Source: Priapulus caudatus | Taxonomy: Eukaryota > Priapulida > Priapulimorpha > Priapulimorphida > Priapulidae | DNA length: 31,438 nt | Direction of reading: 5' to 3' | NCBI RefSeq assembly: GCF_000485595.1 | Contig: NW_014577094.1 | Coordinates: 183,079-214,516, forward strand | Position numbers and translations under genes: made by a program | Shown here: positions 12,130 through 20,935 of the stretch, in pieces | How the letters are laid out: each line of letters begins with the position of its first letter | Numbering within the stretch: the stretch's first letter is position 1 | Notes under the pieces: generated by a model | The model's database searches: none | The model's input: only the letters and a program-made list of their open reading frames with translations | What the model was told of the DNA's origin: nothing

Positions 12130-12450
12130 TAGGTATGATTAGGTAGGTGTGTAGGTAGGTAGGTAGGCAAATTTAACAAAATCGAATGAATCTAGATGGC
12201 CATTTTCATTTTTGCCAAAAAGTGAACGTGGCTCCAAAGTAGGTCGACTGGCGTGCTCCAAAATAGGACGTTCAAATCTCTCCCATAGGAGTAACAACTG
12301 TATGCAATTTGAAACATGTGGGTCAAACGGTGCTTGAGTTATCGTTGACCGTAGCCAAATGTTGACGGACAGACAGACGGACGGACGTACGACGGACGAC
12401 ACACCTTGGCAATAGCTCATCTTGACGATGTCAAGGTGAGCTAAAAATTG
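12130..12450 (-). repeat. Dispersed-type repeat with GACGGA run and end hairpin, copy 1
   Basis: Read on the minus strand it starts TTTTTAGCTCACCTTGAC, has a hairpin (12414-12442; 13-nt arms, one mismatch, 3-nt loop), then GTCCGTCCGTCTGTCTGTCC, then about 220 bp of unique sequence ending in (CCTA)n. A TTTAGCTCACC hairpin followed by CCGTCCGTC recurs in many invertebrate interspersed repeats, from memory of the pattern; I do not assign a named family. An open frame through it (RPSVCLSV) is a by-product of the GTCC run. Confidence 0.6.
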
Positions 12451-13660
12451 TGCAAACTAACTGCCACACAGCAATAATAATCAAAGAAAGGAGAGCTAAC
12501 ATACGTACTAGCATAATTTCCCAGGCCTGACATTCCAAGCAGTAAAACGAGCATTCTGCCAACTACCACGATATACCCAAAACCCATATAAATTGGAATC
12601 GACCTCTGCGTGAAAATTCGGTTGGACAGAAAGCATTCTTGAGAGATTCGGACGTCCGTTGCGAAAATCGCGAAAGAAATTGCATGCGTAAGTTAATCTC
12701 GCTTTCAAGTAAAATCGGGCTTTTTCGAGCGAAATTGAAACTCCTTTTCTATGCCAACAATATTACCATAGATACGAAACGAAGCCTATCCTCACAGAAA
12801 TTGTCACGCCCGCAGTATTACAATATCGCAAAACAGTAAGAGGCCATCAAATAAATTCAGAGCAAAGAGTCCAGCGCGGCGGTAAACACAAGTCTGTCTT
12901 CCGACTGGCGCCATATTGAAATTTATTTTGGGTGATCATGAGCAGAGAAATCATTCTTATAGTCATACTATAGGGAATAAATAATTGGCAATAATAATAA
13001 TAGTAATGACGGGTAATAATAGGTAATAATAGGTAATCCTGTTATTTACTCCTAATATTATCAGCGACGTTTGGTGAAATCGGATTCGATTTATTTACCA
13101 CACTATATATATATATATCCGTTCTACGACAATGCACCATGCGATGCGCACTTAGACTCACTCAATCAAATATAACGCGTGTATATAATATATCGCTCAA
13201 AAATCGCCAAAAAAAATCGTCTATTTTAAGTCAGAAACCGCTATCACGCGAATTTCGTCATCACGAAGAACATCCCGTTATTTTTTTATATAATACAACA
13301 ACACTCGCAGTAACTACATCTACTAGTAGTCGGTTAATAGGGTGCTCTAAAGGCGCGCTCTGCACCACAGCATGCCATCTGCGCTCTGTTTCCTCTAATT
13401 CGAGGTATACGGCTCGCAACGTTTCGTCGGAAAATACATGAAGATTTTCAGCAAGTTTTCACCGAGAGCACACGAAAAACGTGCGCGCCGAGAGCAACTG
13501 TCACTTAGTCGCATATAGAAATCGCGGAAAGCCCGTTTAACCATCTGAATGCTGCACGTATGCAGTCGTGCTTTGCTTATATCCGTCACAACACCCCTCT
13601 CTGCAGGGCGATGCACCACACGACTCGGCCACAACACACGAGGAAGGGGAGGGAGAGCTA
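12451..13660. other. Intronic or non-coding sequence, copy 1
   Basis: Unique sequence with GGTAATAATA triplication near 13013-13037 and a short (TA)n at 13105-13118. Frames of 66 to 100 codons are conserved in copy 2 only because the whole block is duplicated, and none has splice borders or a domain. Confidence 0.5.
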
Positions 13661-13840
13661 GTGGTAGAAGACGATGAAAAATATGACGAAGATAATAAAA
13701 TAAAAAAAGAAGAAAAAGATGATGATGATGATGATGATGATGAAGAAGGAAAAGATGATGATGATGATAAGGAAGAAGAACAGCTGGAGCAGGAGTAGGA
13801 AGAGGAGGAGGAGGAAGAGCAAGAGGAGCAGGAGGAGGAG
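13661..13840 (+). repeat. GAA/GAT/GAG trinucleotide tract, copy 1
   Basis: GAAGAT, (GAT)n and (GAG)n triplets give acidic Asp/Glu runs in one frame and poly-Met or poly-Lys/Arg in the others. The tract lies immediately before the retrotransposon remnant and probably expanded inside or next to it. Confidence 0.85.
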
Positions 13841-13841
13841 A

Positions 13842-14417
13842 CTGCCAAAGCCCACATCAAACGCCAACTCCATGAAGGGTGGATATCTCAGATCTCAAAC
13901 AGGAGGACCTCTTCTTCAATAAGGTCACAACAGCAAGACCCAAAGAAATCCCTAAAACGATGGCGAGATCAGACGAGGTTCTCGTCCAACAGCTACGAAC
14001 TGGAAAGTCACCCATTTTCTTCATCTTCATTTTCTTCTTCTTTTTTCTCTTTGTCTTCTTACGTATTTCGCCGCCTTATTCGTCGTCACCATCTTGTTCT
14101 CTTCCTCCGCCTCCTCCTCCTTCTCCTCTCTCTTTCTCTCTCTCTCTCTGTAGTCTGCTCTCCCAGTGGCTGTGATGTGGAGCGTCACAGTTCAGGTGCG
14201 GCCAGGCGGCCTATCCTCTCAACGAACTTTAGCACTTTGGTGGGGTCGTCATTGAGAAGCTCTAAGATGTATTTTGAGTCACACACTTCATTTCGTTGTT
14301 TTCCGTATATCGGACAGCATAGTAGGTGTTCCACTGTCTCTTTTTCATCACACCCCGCCAGACACTTCCCCTTATCGTCAGGTAGGGATTTGTATCTGGC
14401 TAAGCAATGGGCAGCCA
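13842..14417 (+). pseudogene. Non-LTR retrotransposon C-terminal remnant, rearranged (copy 1)
   Basis: 13842-14014 reads forward (AKAHIKRQLHEGW, then after a frameshift NKVTTARPKEIPKT and VQQLRTGKS). The continuation is not downstream but inverted: on the minus strand from 14417 it reads AAHCLARYKSLPDD, KGKCLAGCDEKETVEHLL and CCPIYGKQR, ending at a stop near 14190. LRTG(H/K)SP followed by C-x3-C-x8-H-x3-C is the usual end of arthropod non-LTR retrotransposon ORF2, after the RNase H domain; I cannot assign the clade. This copy keeps both Cys of C-x3-C. The frameshift and inversion make it non-functional. It lies in an intron of the minus-strand gene. Confidence 0.75.
14015..14417 (-). other. 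403-bp segment inverted relative to copy 2
   Basis: The segment is the reverse complement of 18395-18813. The left border is TCACCCA in both copies, followed by TTTTCTTCATC here and TGGCTGCCC in copy 2. On the right, GGGCAGCCA is followed by GGGAGCAAG here, against GGAGCAAG in copy 2. The 16-bp length difference is in the GGA run. Eight substitutions fall in about 250 bp of the remnant, far more than in the flanks. Confidence 0.95.
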
Positions 14418-14675
14418 GGGAGCAAGAAAAAAAAGAAAAGAAGACGACGACTAAGACGAAGAAATATTTAGTGACGACCGTCTCTTGAGAACGCCGCCAG
14501 CGTCAGCCAAACGGCAATCCGTCCTCGCGGCGAATCTCGCGTGCGCGCAAACCGCCGTGACAGGTGCCTTTTTATCCCCGCCACTCGAACGCACGGCGAG
14601 TAGACGCGCTTTGTTGTGCAGCCACTGCGCTAGCTCCCCCTCCTCCTCCTTTTCCTCCTCCCGTCCACCTCCTCC

Positions 14676-14685
14676 NNNNNNNNNN
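14676..14685. other. Assembly gap (10 N) between the two block copies
   Basis: Ten Ns join the CCT-rich end of copy 1 to the (TA)n start of copy 2. The position exactly at the junction means the adjacency of the two copies is not proven by continuous sequence. Confidence 0.99.
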
Positions 14686-14736
14686 TATATATATACATAT
14701 CCAATTTAAAAAATACTAATTAAATCCTACACTTAC

Positions 14737-14870
14737 CTGTCCATCTCTGCGATTTCTGTCCGCACTGCCACCGTTGTTAGAATCCCTGCTGTACGATGAG
14801 TGATGTCCACCTCCCCTGTGTCCTCCCTGCGATCCCCTGTCCCAGGAAGAGTCCTGTTGCCAGCGCGTGT
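14737..14870 (-). CDS. RGG-like gene, exon B (copy 2)
   Basis: Same 134-bp exon as 10378-10511, with identical splice borders (TTTTACAG and GTAAGTG). It differs by one missense change (Ser AGC here, Asn AAC in copy 1). Splicing this exon onto the exon A at 11233-11333 would join phase 0 to an exon that needs two bases before it. The resulting frame stops (TAA) inside the copy 1 exon B. Both exon pairs therefore cannot be used in series in this protein. Confidence 0.75.
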
Positions 14871-15150
14871 CTGTAAAACAACGTATAGTCGTGGGTGCGG
14901 GGTGCCTGTGGGCAATGCTGCTGTCTTATTCGGTTGTTTTGGCATGACCACGCGTCGCGGTGGGCCCGCTTACTAGGGGATGCTAGCCTGGAGGCAGAGG
15001 TCTCGCTGTTACGAATGCACACACAAAACTACAAGGTTTTACACTGAGAGTATAAGAGCAAACATTAGGTGTAGGACATTGTAATGACTATGATAATTCT
15101 GTCAGAGAACTGATATTGGGATATATTATCCGTCCTCGCTCACATGCACG

Positions 15151-15310
15151 CCCACGCACGCACGCACACACACACATACACATGCACGCACGCGCGTACA
15201 CGCAAGCACACCCACACGCATACGTATATGCATGTACACACAATTGCATACACACGCGCGCACGCATGCACGCACGCACGCACGCACTGTGGCACACACG
15301 TACACACGCA
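15151..15310. repeat. CA/CACG array in intron, copy 2
   Basis: Counterpart of 10793-10935 with additional CACG units at both ends, between exons A and B. Confidence 0.9.
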
Positions 15311-15607
15311 CGAAAACAACAGGATGTTTATCACGTACATTGTGACCTATGATGTCATTTTGGAACGCATCACAAACACACGTGCGTCATCAGCGCCATT
15401 AAAAATTTCCCCAAACGCTCCTAGACGGATTCCACGAGCTGCAAACGCCACAGCAATTCGTGGGCGGCGACAGGGCCTCACAGGGCCAGGCTACGCAACG
15501 TTGCTGTAGTAATGCCAGCAGTTCATTTTCGAGTCGTCCTGGCATCTTATGTTTAGTGATTGTGAGCGACATAGGTGGTGGAGGTACGTGAGTGTCGGCG
15601 GGCATAC

Positions 15608-15708
15608 CTTGGTTTGTCTGGTATCTGGGTGGCACCATTCCTGCAGGATGACTCGGCATGCCCATCAGGGACGGGGCCGTGCCCATTAAAGATCTGGGCC
15701 CGCCCTGC
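15608..15708 (-). CDS. RGG-like gene, exon A (copy 2)
   Basis: Counterpart of 11233-11333 with the same borders and length (101 bp). It differs at two bases, both at third codon positions and synonymous. Joined to the unique exon C at 19442-19484 it makes CC plus G, a Pro codon, and runs straight on in frame. Joined to exon B it makes G plus AC, an Asp codon. Two consecutive phase matches with canonical GT/AG borders are the main evidence for the gene. Confidence 0.8.
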
Positions 15709-15714
15709 CTGCAA

Positions 15715-16507
15715 AGTAAACATCGGCTGATAAAGGGTGACTAGAATTCCTCCGCGGTCAATTCACGTCCACTCAATGTCCGGCGCGGGTGAGCGTCGAG
15801 TCTGACTAAGTCAACACGACACGAACGCGTGAGAAATGTATCGAAAAGCTATGCCAATAAAATCTGTAACGCTTGCTGTTTAATTGTGTGACGCGACAAA
15901 AGGTGCTCTGTAAATGGATGAACATGATCTTGTATGCAAAAACTAACAAAGTTTGTTTGTTACGGGTGACACTACTGTGGGAGAGTAGACTCACACACTG
16001 ACACGTAGGTACGTAATAATGTGAAGATACTAAACGTTAATTACCGGAAGAATAATAACACCACGAAAATTAAAAATAGGTGTCGTTTAAATATTTAAAT
16101 GGCCATCGTACTCAGGTTTGCAAAGCAGGCTGCATGCAACTCTACAACACCGTGAAATTCTCAGCTCGTTTCCACAGTAACGTACCCATTGGAATGAAAG
16201 TGTCAATGACACTATAGCTCACACTGGGTGTGATAGAAGATGGTAAGTGTTTCATTTATGACGGACCAAAATGTGATCAAATGTCCTTATTCCCCGTTTT
16301 ATACTAATAGAAATGTCACAGTTTTGTTTCAGGGTTAGTTTTGATGCAAAAATAAACGTTTCAGATCTGAAAGTCTGAAATCTGGGCGAGAGATGGCGCT
16401 ACGTCTAAATGATCGCCATTTTGGTTTTCGATTATCGCGCAAATAAAAACAATAAAATATTCCAGTCAAATTACTGTAACGAAAAATATAAAACTAGGTA
16501 TTACACA
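15715..16507. other. Intronic or non-coding sequence, copy 2
   Basis: Counterpart of 11340-12129. It differs by a few substitutions and a 3-bp insertion (CATGATCTTG against CATGTTG). No exon seen. This is the start of the intron between exons A and C. Confidence 0.5.
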
Positions 16508-16828
16508 TAGGTATGATTAGGTAGGTGTGTAGGTAGGTAGGTAGGCAAATTTAACAAAATCGAATGAATCTAGATGGCCATTTTCATTTTTGCCAAAAAG
16601 TGAACGTGGCTCCAAAGTAGGTCGACTGGCGTGCTCCAAAATAGGACGTTCAAATCTCTCCCATAGGAGTAACAACTGTATGCAATTTGAAACATGTGGG
16701 TCAAACGGTGCTTGAGTTATCGTTGACCGTAGCCAAATGTTGACGGACAGACAGACGGACGGACGTACGACGGACGACACACCTTGGCAATAGCTCATCT
16801 TGACGATGTCAAGGTGAGCTAAAAATTG
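16508..16828 (-). repeat. Dispersed-type repeat with GACGGA run, copy 2
   Basis: Counterpart of 12130-12450, with the hairpin at 16792-16820. The sequence is essentially identical to copy 1. Confidence 0.6.
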
Positions 16829-18038
16829 TGCAAACTAACTGCCACACAGCAATAATAATCAAAGAAAGGAGAGCTAACATACGTACTAGCATAATTTCCC
16901 AGGCCTGACATTCCAAGCAGTAAAACGAGCATTCTGCCAACTACCACGATATACCCAAAACCCATATAAATTGGAATCGACCTCTGCGTGAAAATTCGGT
17001 TGGACAGAAAGCATTCTTGAGAGATTCGGACGTCCGTTGCGAAAATCGCGAAAGAAATTGCATGCGTAAGTTAATCTCGCTTTCAAGTAAAATCGGGCTT
17101 TTTCGAGCGAAATTGAAACTCCTTTTCTATGCCAACAATATTACCATAGATACGAAACGAAGCCTATCCTCACAGAAATTGTCACGCCCGCAGTATTACA
17201 ATATCGCAAAACAGTAAGAGGCCATCAAATAAATTCAGAGCAAAGAGTCCAGCGCGGCGGTAAACACAAGTCTGTCTTCCGACTGGCGCCATATTGAAAT
17301 TTATTTTGGGTGATCATGAGCAGAGAAATCATTCTTATAGTCATACTATAGGGAATAAATAATTGGCAATAATAATAATAGTAATGACGGGTAATAATAG
17401 GTAATAATAGGTAATCCTGTTATTTACTCCTAATATTATCAGCGACGTTTGGTGAAATCGGATTCGATTTATTTACCACACTATATATATATATATCCGT
17501 TCTACGACAATGCACCATGCGATGCGCACTTAGACTCACTCAATCAAATATAACGCGTGTATATAATATATCGCTCAAAAATCGCCAAAAAAAATCGTCT
17601 ATTTTAAGTCAGAAACCGCTATCACGCGAATTTCGTCATCACGAAGAACATCCCGTTATTTTTTTATATAATACAACAACACTCGCAGTAACTACATCTA
17701 CTAGTAGTCGGTTAATAGGGTGCTCTAAAGGCGCGCTCTGCACCACAGCATGCCATCTGCGCTCTGTTTCCTCTAATTCGAGGTATACGGCTCGCAACGT
17801 TTCGTCGGAAAATACATGAAGATTTTCAGCAAGTTTTCACCGAGAGCACACGAAAAACGTGCGCGCCGAGAGCAACTGTCACTTAGTCGCATATAGAAAT
17901 CGCGGAAATCCCGTTTAACCATCTGAATGCTGCACGTATGCAGTCGTGCTTTGCTTATATCCGTCACAACACCCCTCTCTGCAGGGCGATGCACCACACG
18001 ACTCGGCCACAACACACGAGGAAGGGGAGGGAGAGCTA
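16829..18038. other. Intronic or non-coding sequence, copy 2
   Basis: Counterpart of 12451-13660, with one or two substitutions (for example AAATCCCG against AAAGCCCG near 17908). No exon seen. Confidence 0.5.
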
Positions 18039-18218
18039 GTGGTAGAAGACGATGAAAAATATGACGAAGATAATAAAATAAAAAAAGAAGAAAAAGATGA
18101 TGATGATGATGATGATGATGAAGAAGGAAAAGATGATGATGATGATAAGGAAGAAGAACAGCTGGAGCAGGAGTAGGAAGAGGAGGAGGAGGAAGAGCAA
18201 GAGGAGCAGGAGGAGGAG
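18039..18218 (+). repeat. GAA/GAT/GAG trinucleotide tract, copy 2
   Basis: Counterpart of 13661-13840, with the same triplet order and directly upstream of the retrotransposon remnant. Confidence 0.85.
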
Positions 18219-18627
18219 ACTGCCAAAGCCCACATCAAACGCCAACTCCATGAAGGGTGGAGAGATCTCAGATCTCAAACAGGAGGACCTCTTCTTCAAT
18301 AAGGTCACAACAGCAAGACCCAAAGAAATCCCTAAAACGATGGCGAGATCAGACGAGGTTCTCGTCCAACAGCTACGAACTGGAAAGTCACCCATGGCTG
18401 CCCATTGCTTAGCCAGATACAAAACCCTACCTGACGATAATGGGAAGTTTCTGGCGGGGTGTGATGAAAAAGAGACAGTGGAACACCTACTATGCTGTCC
18501 GATATACGGAAAACAACGAAATGAAGTGTGTGACTCAAAATACATCTTAGAGCTTCTCAATGACGACCCCACCAAAGTGCTAAAGTTCCTCGAGAGAATA
18601 GGCCGCCTGGCCGCACCTGAGCTGTGA
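18219..18627 (+). pseudogene. Non-LTR retrotransposon ORF2 C-terminal remnant (copy 2)
   Basis: The first frame (AKAHIKRQLHEGW, RSQTGGPLLQ) ends at TAA near 18300. A one-base shift continues as NKVTTARPKEIPKT, VQQLRTGKSPMAAHCLARYK, DEKETVEHLLCCPIYGKQR and ends ERIGRLAAPEL at 18627. The order, an LRTGKSP-type end of RNase H followed by a Cys/His cluster, matches non-LTR retrotransposon ORF2 C-termini. The first Cys of the cluster is Phe here (GKFLAGC), so the motif is degraded. No reverse transcriptase core is present. The element lies antisense in the intron of the minus-strand gene. Confidence 0.78.
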
Positions 18628-18657
18628 CGCTCCGCATCACAGCCACTGGGAGAGCAG

Positions 18658-18850
18658 ACTACAGAGAGAGAGAGAAAGAGAGAGGAGGAGGAGGAGGAGG
18701 AGGAGGAGACGGAGGAGGCGGAGGAAGAGAACAAGATGGTGACGACGAATAAGGCGGCGAAATACGTAAGAAGACAAAGAGAAAAAAGAAGAAGAAAATG
18801 AAGATGAAGAAAAGGAGCAAGAAAAAAAAGAAAAGAAGACGACGACTAAG
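18658..18850 (+). repeat. GAGA, GGA and GAAGA purine-rich tract
   Basis: ACAGAGAGAGAG, (GGA)n and AGAAGAAGAAAATGAAGATG purine runs follow the remnant's stop. The first part lies inside the invertible segment and the rest beyond it. The repeat may have helped the rearrangement. Confidence 0.8.
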
Positions 18851-19020
18851 ACGAAGAAATATTTAGTGACGACCGTCTCTTGAGAACGCCGCCAGCGTCA
18901 GCCAAACGGCAATCCGTCCTCGCGGCGAATCTCGCAAACCGCCGTGACAGGTGCCTTTTTATCCCCGCCACTCGAACGCACGGCGAGTAGACGCGCTTTG
19001 TTGTGCAGCCACTGCGCTAG

Positions 19021-19392
19021 CTCCCCCTCCTCCTCCTTTTCCTCCTCCCGTCCACCCTCCTCCCCCCTCCTCCTCCTTTTCCTCCTCCCGTCCACCCTCC
19101 TTCTTTCCCCCTCCTCCTCATCCTCCTCCTTTTCCTCGTCCTGTTCACCCTTCTTTCCCCTTATCCTCCTCCTTTTCCTCCTCCCGTCCACCCTCCTTCC
19201 CCCTCTCCTCCTCCTTTTCCTCCTCCTCCTCCTTTTCCTCCTCCCGTCCACCCTCCTTCTTCCCCCTCCTCCTCCTCCTCCTCCTTTTCCTCCTCCCGTC
19301 CACCCTCCTCCTCCTCCTCCTCCTCCTCCTCCTTTTCCTCCTCCCGTCCAACCTCCTCCTTTTCCTCCTCCCGTCCACCCTCCTTCTTCCTA
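19021..19392. repeat. CCT-rich minisatellite, about nine units
   Basis: The core TTTTCCTCCTCCCGTCCACC recurs about nine times at variable spacing (roughly 25-50 bp), separated by (CCT)n of varying length and CTTTCCCC. Copy 1 of the large block enters this array and is cut by the N gap after one core, so the array is the likely cause of the assembly break. Frames are Pro/Ser/Leu or Arg/Glu repeats. Confidence 0.93.
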
Positions 19393-19441
19393 GTAGTCTT
19401 CTAGTAGGACTGCTATTATTAAATTTGGCGGTCGTACTCAC

Positions 19442-19484
19442 GGGTTGCTGCTAGAGCTTCCTCGATCCCACTGGTTTCCGTAAT
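19442..19484 (-). CDS. RGG-like gene, exon C (single copy)
   Basis: A 43-bp exon bounded by CTTGTTTTCTTGCAG before 19484, a strong pyrimidine-rich acceptor, and by AACCC then GTGAGTACG after 19442. In the frame that joins exon A it reads YGNQWDRGSSSSN followed by a split Pro codon. WDRGS also occurs in exon B, which supports one protein with WDRG-type repeats. It enters with two bases, so the exon before it must end in phase 1. It lies outside the duplicated block. The short length and lack of a recognisable domain leave the gene unnamed. Confidence 0.75.
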
Positions 19485-20343
19485 CTGCAAGAAAACAAGA
19501 GAACGTTATGATGCGGGCCGCCGCTACGCGCGCTGTCATCGCCGCCACCCTAACCGCCGCCGCCGGCGCCGCGTGGTGGGGATTTCGAGCGCGATATGTA
19601 ATATAAGTATAAGAGACAGGTGCAGCATAATGTGCGCTCGGGACGGGAGGGGGGGGGTGACGGATATGCAGGCAAACGGTAAACGAGAGTCCTGCGCCTC
19701 GGTTCTCATGGCACGGTAAGATGAAGCGACCTTTTCATCGGCTCAGTGACAATTACCGTCAGCCTACACTGACCTGCCCAGACGGGCATGAGCAGAGGGG
19801 AATGAGCGGGGGGGGAAGGGGCGAAATCCACCCGCCCGCTGATGCCACACGCCGAGCGAAAGGAAACATTCAACAGAACTGAGCAAATAGATTCCACCTC
19901 ACCCCTCCACCGCGCTGCACGAACTCAGCGAGTCTTCTTGGGGGTAGTTAAACACGGCCAAGCTGATTATATCTGCCTGCGCAAAGTATTAGGTCTGGAC
20001 CTGACAAGCATTTACCATATTTGTATTAGCCATCAATGCCAAATGCTAGCTAATCTGGCAGCGCTTTATTCTCATTTTTGCACGGCACAATGACGGCAGG
20101 GCGCTCTCGCGCTGCCATTCAGCCGCATGTCACAAGGAAAACAGGCGAGAAGAAAGGACAGCGCGCGCAATAATCAGGAACTCCCGCGCGCACAAAACCC
20201 GCCTTTTAAGAATAAACACTTGACTGAAAATTAAACGTTAACTGCGGTAATTAAACGGCTTAAGAAAGTTTTGTTCGCGCGGACGGCCCGAGACGAGCGA
20301 CAAGCACAGCACGCGCTCCGCCAACGGCTGCTCCGCGTGACCC
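19485..20343. other. Non-coding stretch, no gene seen
   Basis: Mixed sequence with a GCC/GCG-rich patch at 19515-19575 and G-runs at 19648-19656 and 19809-19816. Short frames on both strands lack domains or splice borders. It is probably intronic to the minus-strand gene. Confidence 0.5.
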
Positions 20344-20427
20344 CCCGCACACACACACACGCACGCATGCACACACACACGCACGCACGCACGCACATAC
20401 ACGCGCATGCACACACACACACGCACG

Positions 20428-20463
<36 letters not shown>

Positions 20464-20543
20464 TGAACGCATACATATACACGTGCATGCACACACGCAC
20501 ACGCATATACGCGCACGCATACACGTACACACACACACACACA

Positions 20544-20587
<44 letters not shown>

Positions 20588-20592
20588 CACAC
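20344..20592. repeat. CA/CACG microsatellite, about 0.25 kb
   Basis: CA, CACG, CATGCACA and ATACACGCG units in strict purine-pyrimidine alternation over most of the length. Frames are His/Thr or Cys/Val runs. Confidence 0.95.
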
Positions 20593-20689
20593 GGTCGCAT
20601 GCTCCTCTCCCTAACAATTAAAAACAACCCTGAGTCACTGGCGATGCCATTTTTACAAGACATGTGTCTTCCGCAGACGCGCTAGTATG

Positions 20690-20935
20690 GAACATCACTC
20701 AGAACACTAATGAACGTCAGGGACATCACCCTGAACATCAAGCTCAGGAATACTGGCCTTGAACATATATGAACATCGGTACCATCACCCGAACACATAT
20801 GAACACCAAGAACATCGCCCGAACACATGTGAACATCCGGAACAACCCCAATAACAAATATGAACATCAAGAACATTTCCCTGAACATATATGAACATCA
20901 CGAACACCAAAATAAACATCTACATACGCTCGTAG
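20690..20935. repeat. Degenerate GAACATC minisatellite, about 33-bp period
   Basis: GAACATC/GAACAC heptamers recur in longer units of the form GAACATATATGAACATC plus a variable CCC-containing spacer. On the minus strand the unit is close to 33 bp, so it translates as an 11-residue repeat (for example DVHMCSGDV), which is a repeat artefact. Confidence 0.8.

Larger units (their letters stand above)
10327..14675. repeat. 4.35-kb block, copy 1 (left of the gap)
   Basis: From the (TA)n at about 10327 to the N gap, the sequence matches 14686-19056 base for base. By eye I count roughly 15 to 20 substitutions plus small indels (a 10-bp insertion in copy 2 near 15476, CACG unit changes, an 8-bp deletion near 18935). 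One segment (14015-14417) is inverted relative to copy 2. The edges lie in simple sequence, TA repeats at the left and the CCT-rich array at the right. This is what a haplotype duplication in an assembly looks like, though a true tandem duplication cannot be excluded from sequence alone. Confidence 0.97.
14686..19056. repeat. 4.37-kb block, copy 2 (right of the gap)
   Basis: This is the second copy of 10327-14675. It continues into the full CCT-rich array and unique right-flank sequence, whereas copy 1 continues into the unique left flank. A single true locus would therefore be left flank, one block, CCT array, right flank. Copy 2 has the retrotransposon remnant in one orientation throughout, so its arrangement is probably ancestral. 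Confidence 0.97.

Noticed and set aside
12139-12420. 93-codon minus frame present in both blocks
   Set aside because: It lies within the dispersed repeat, and RPSVCLSV is the read-out of a GTCC run. Conservation between copies only reflects the duplication.
13568-13798. Acidic Asp/Glu-rich 76-codon frame
   Set aside because: Caused by the GAT/GAA triplet tract. It may have been part of the retrotransposon reading frame but cannot be shown to be.
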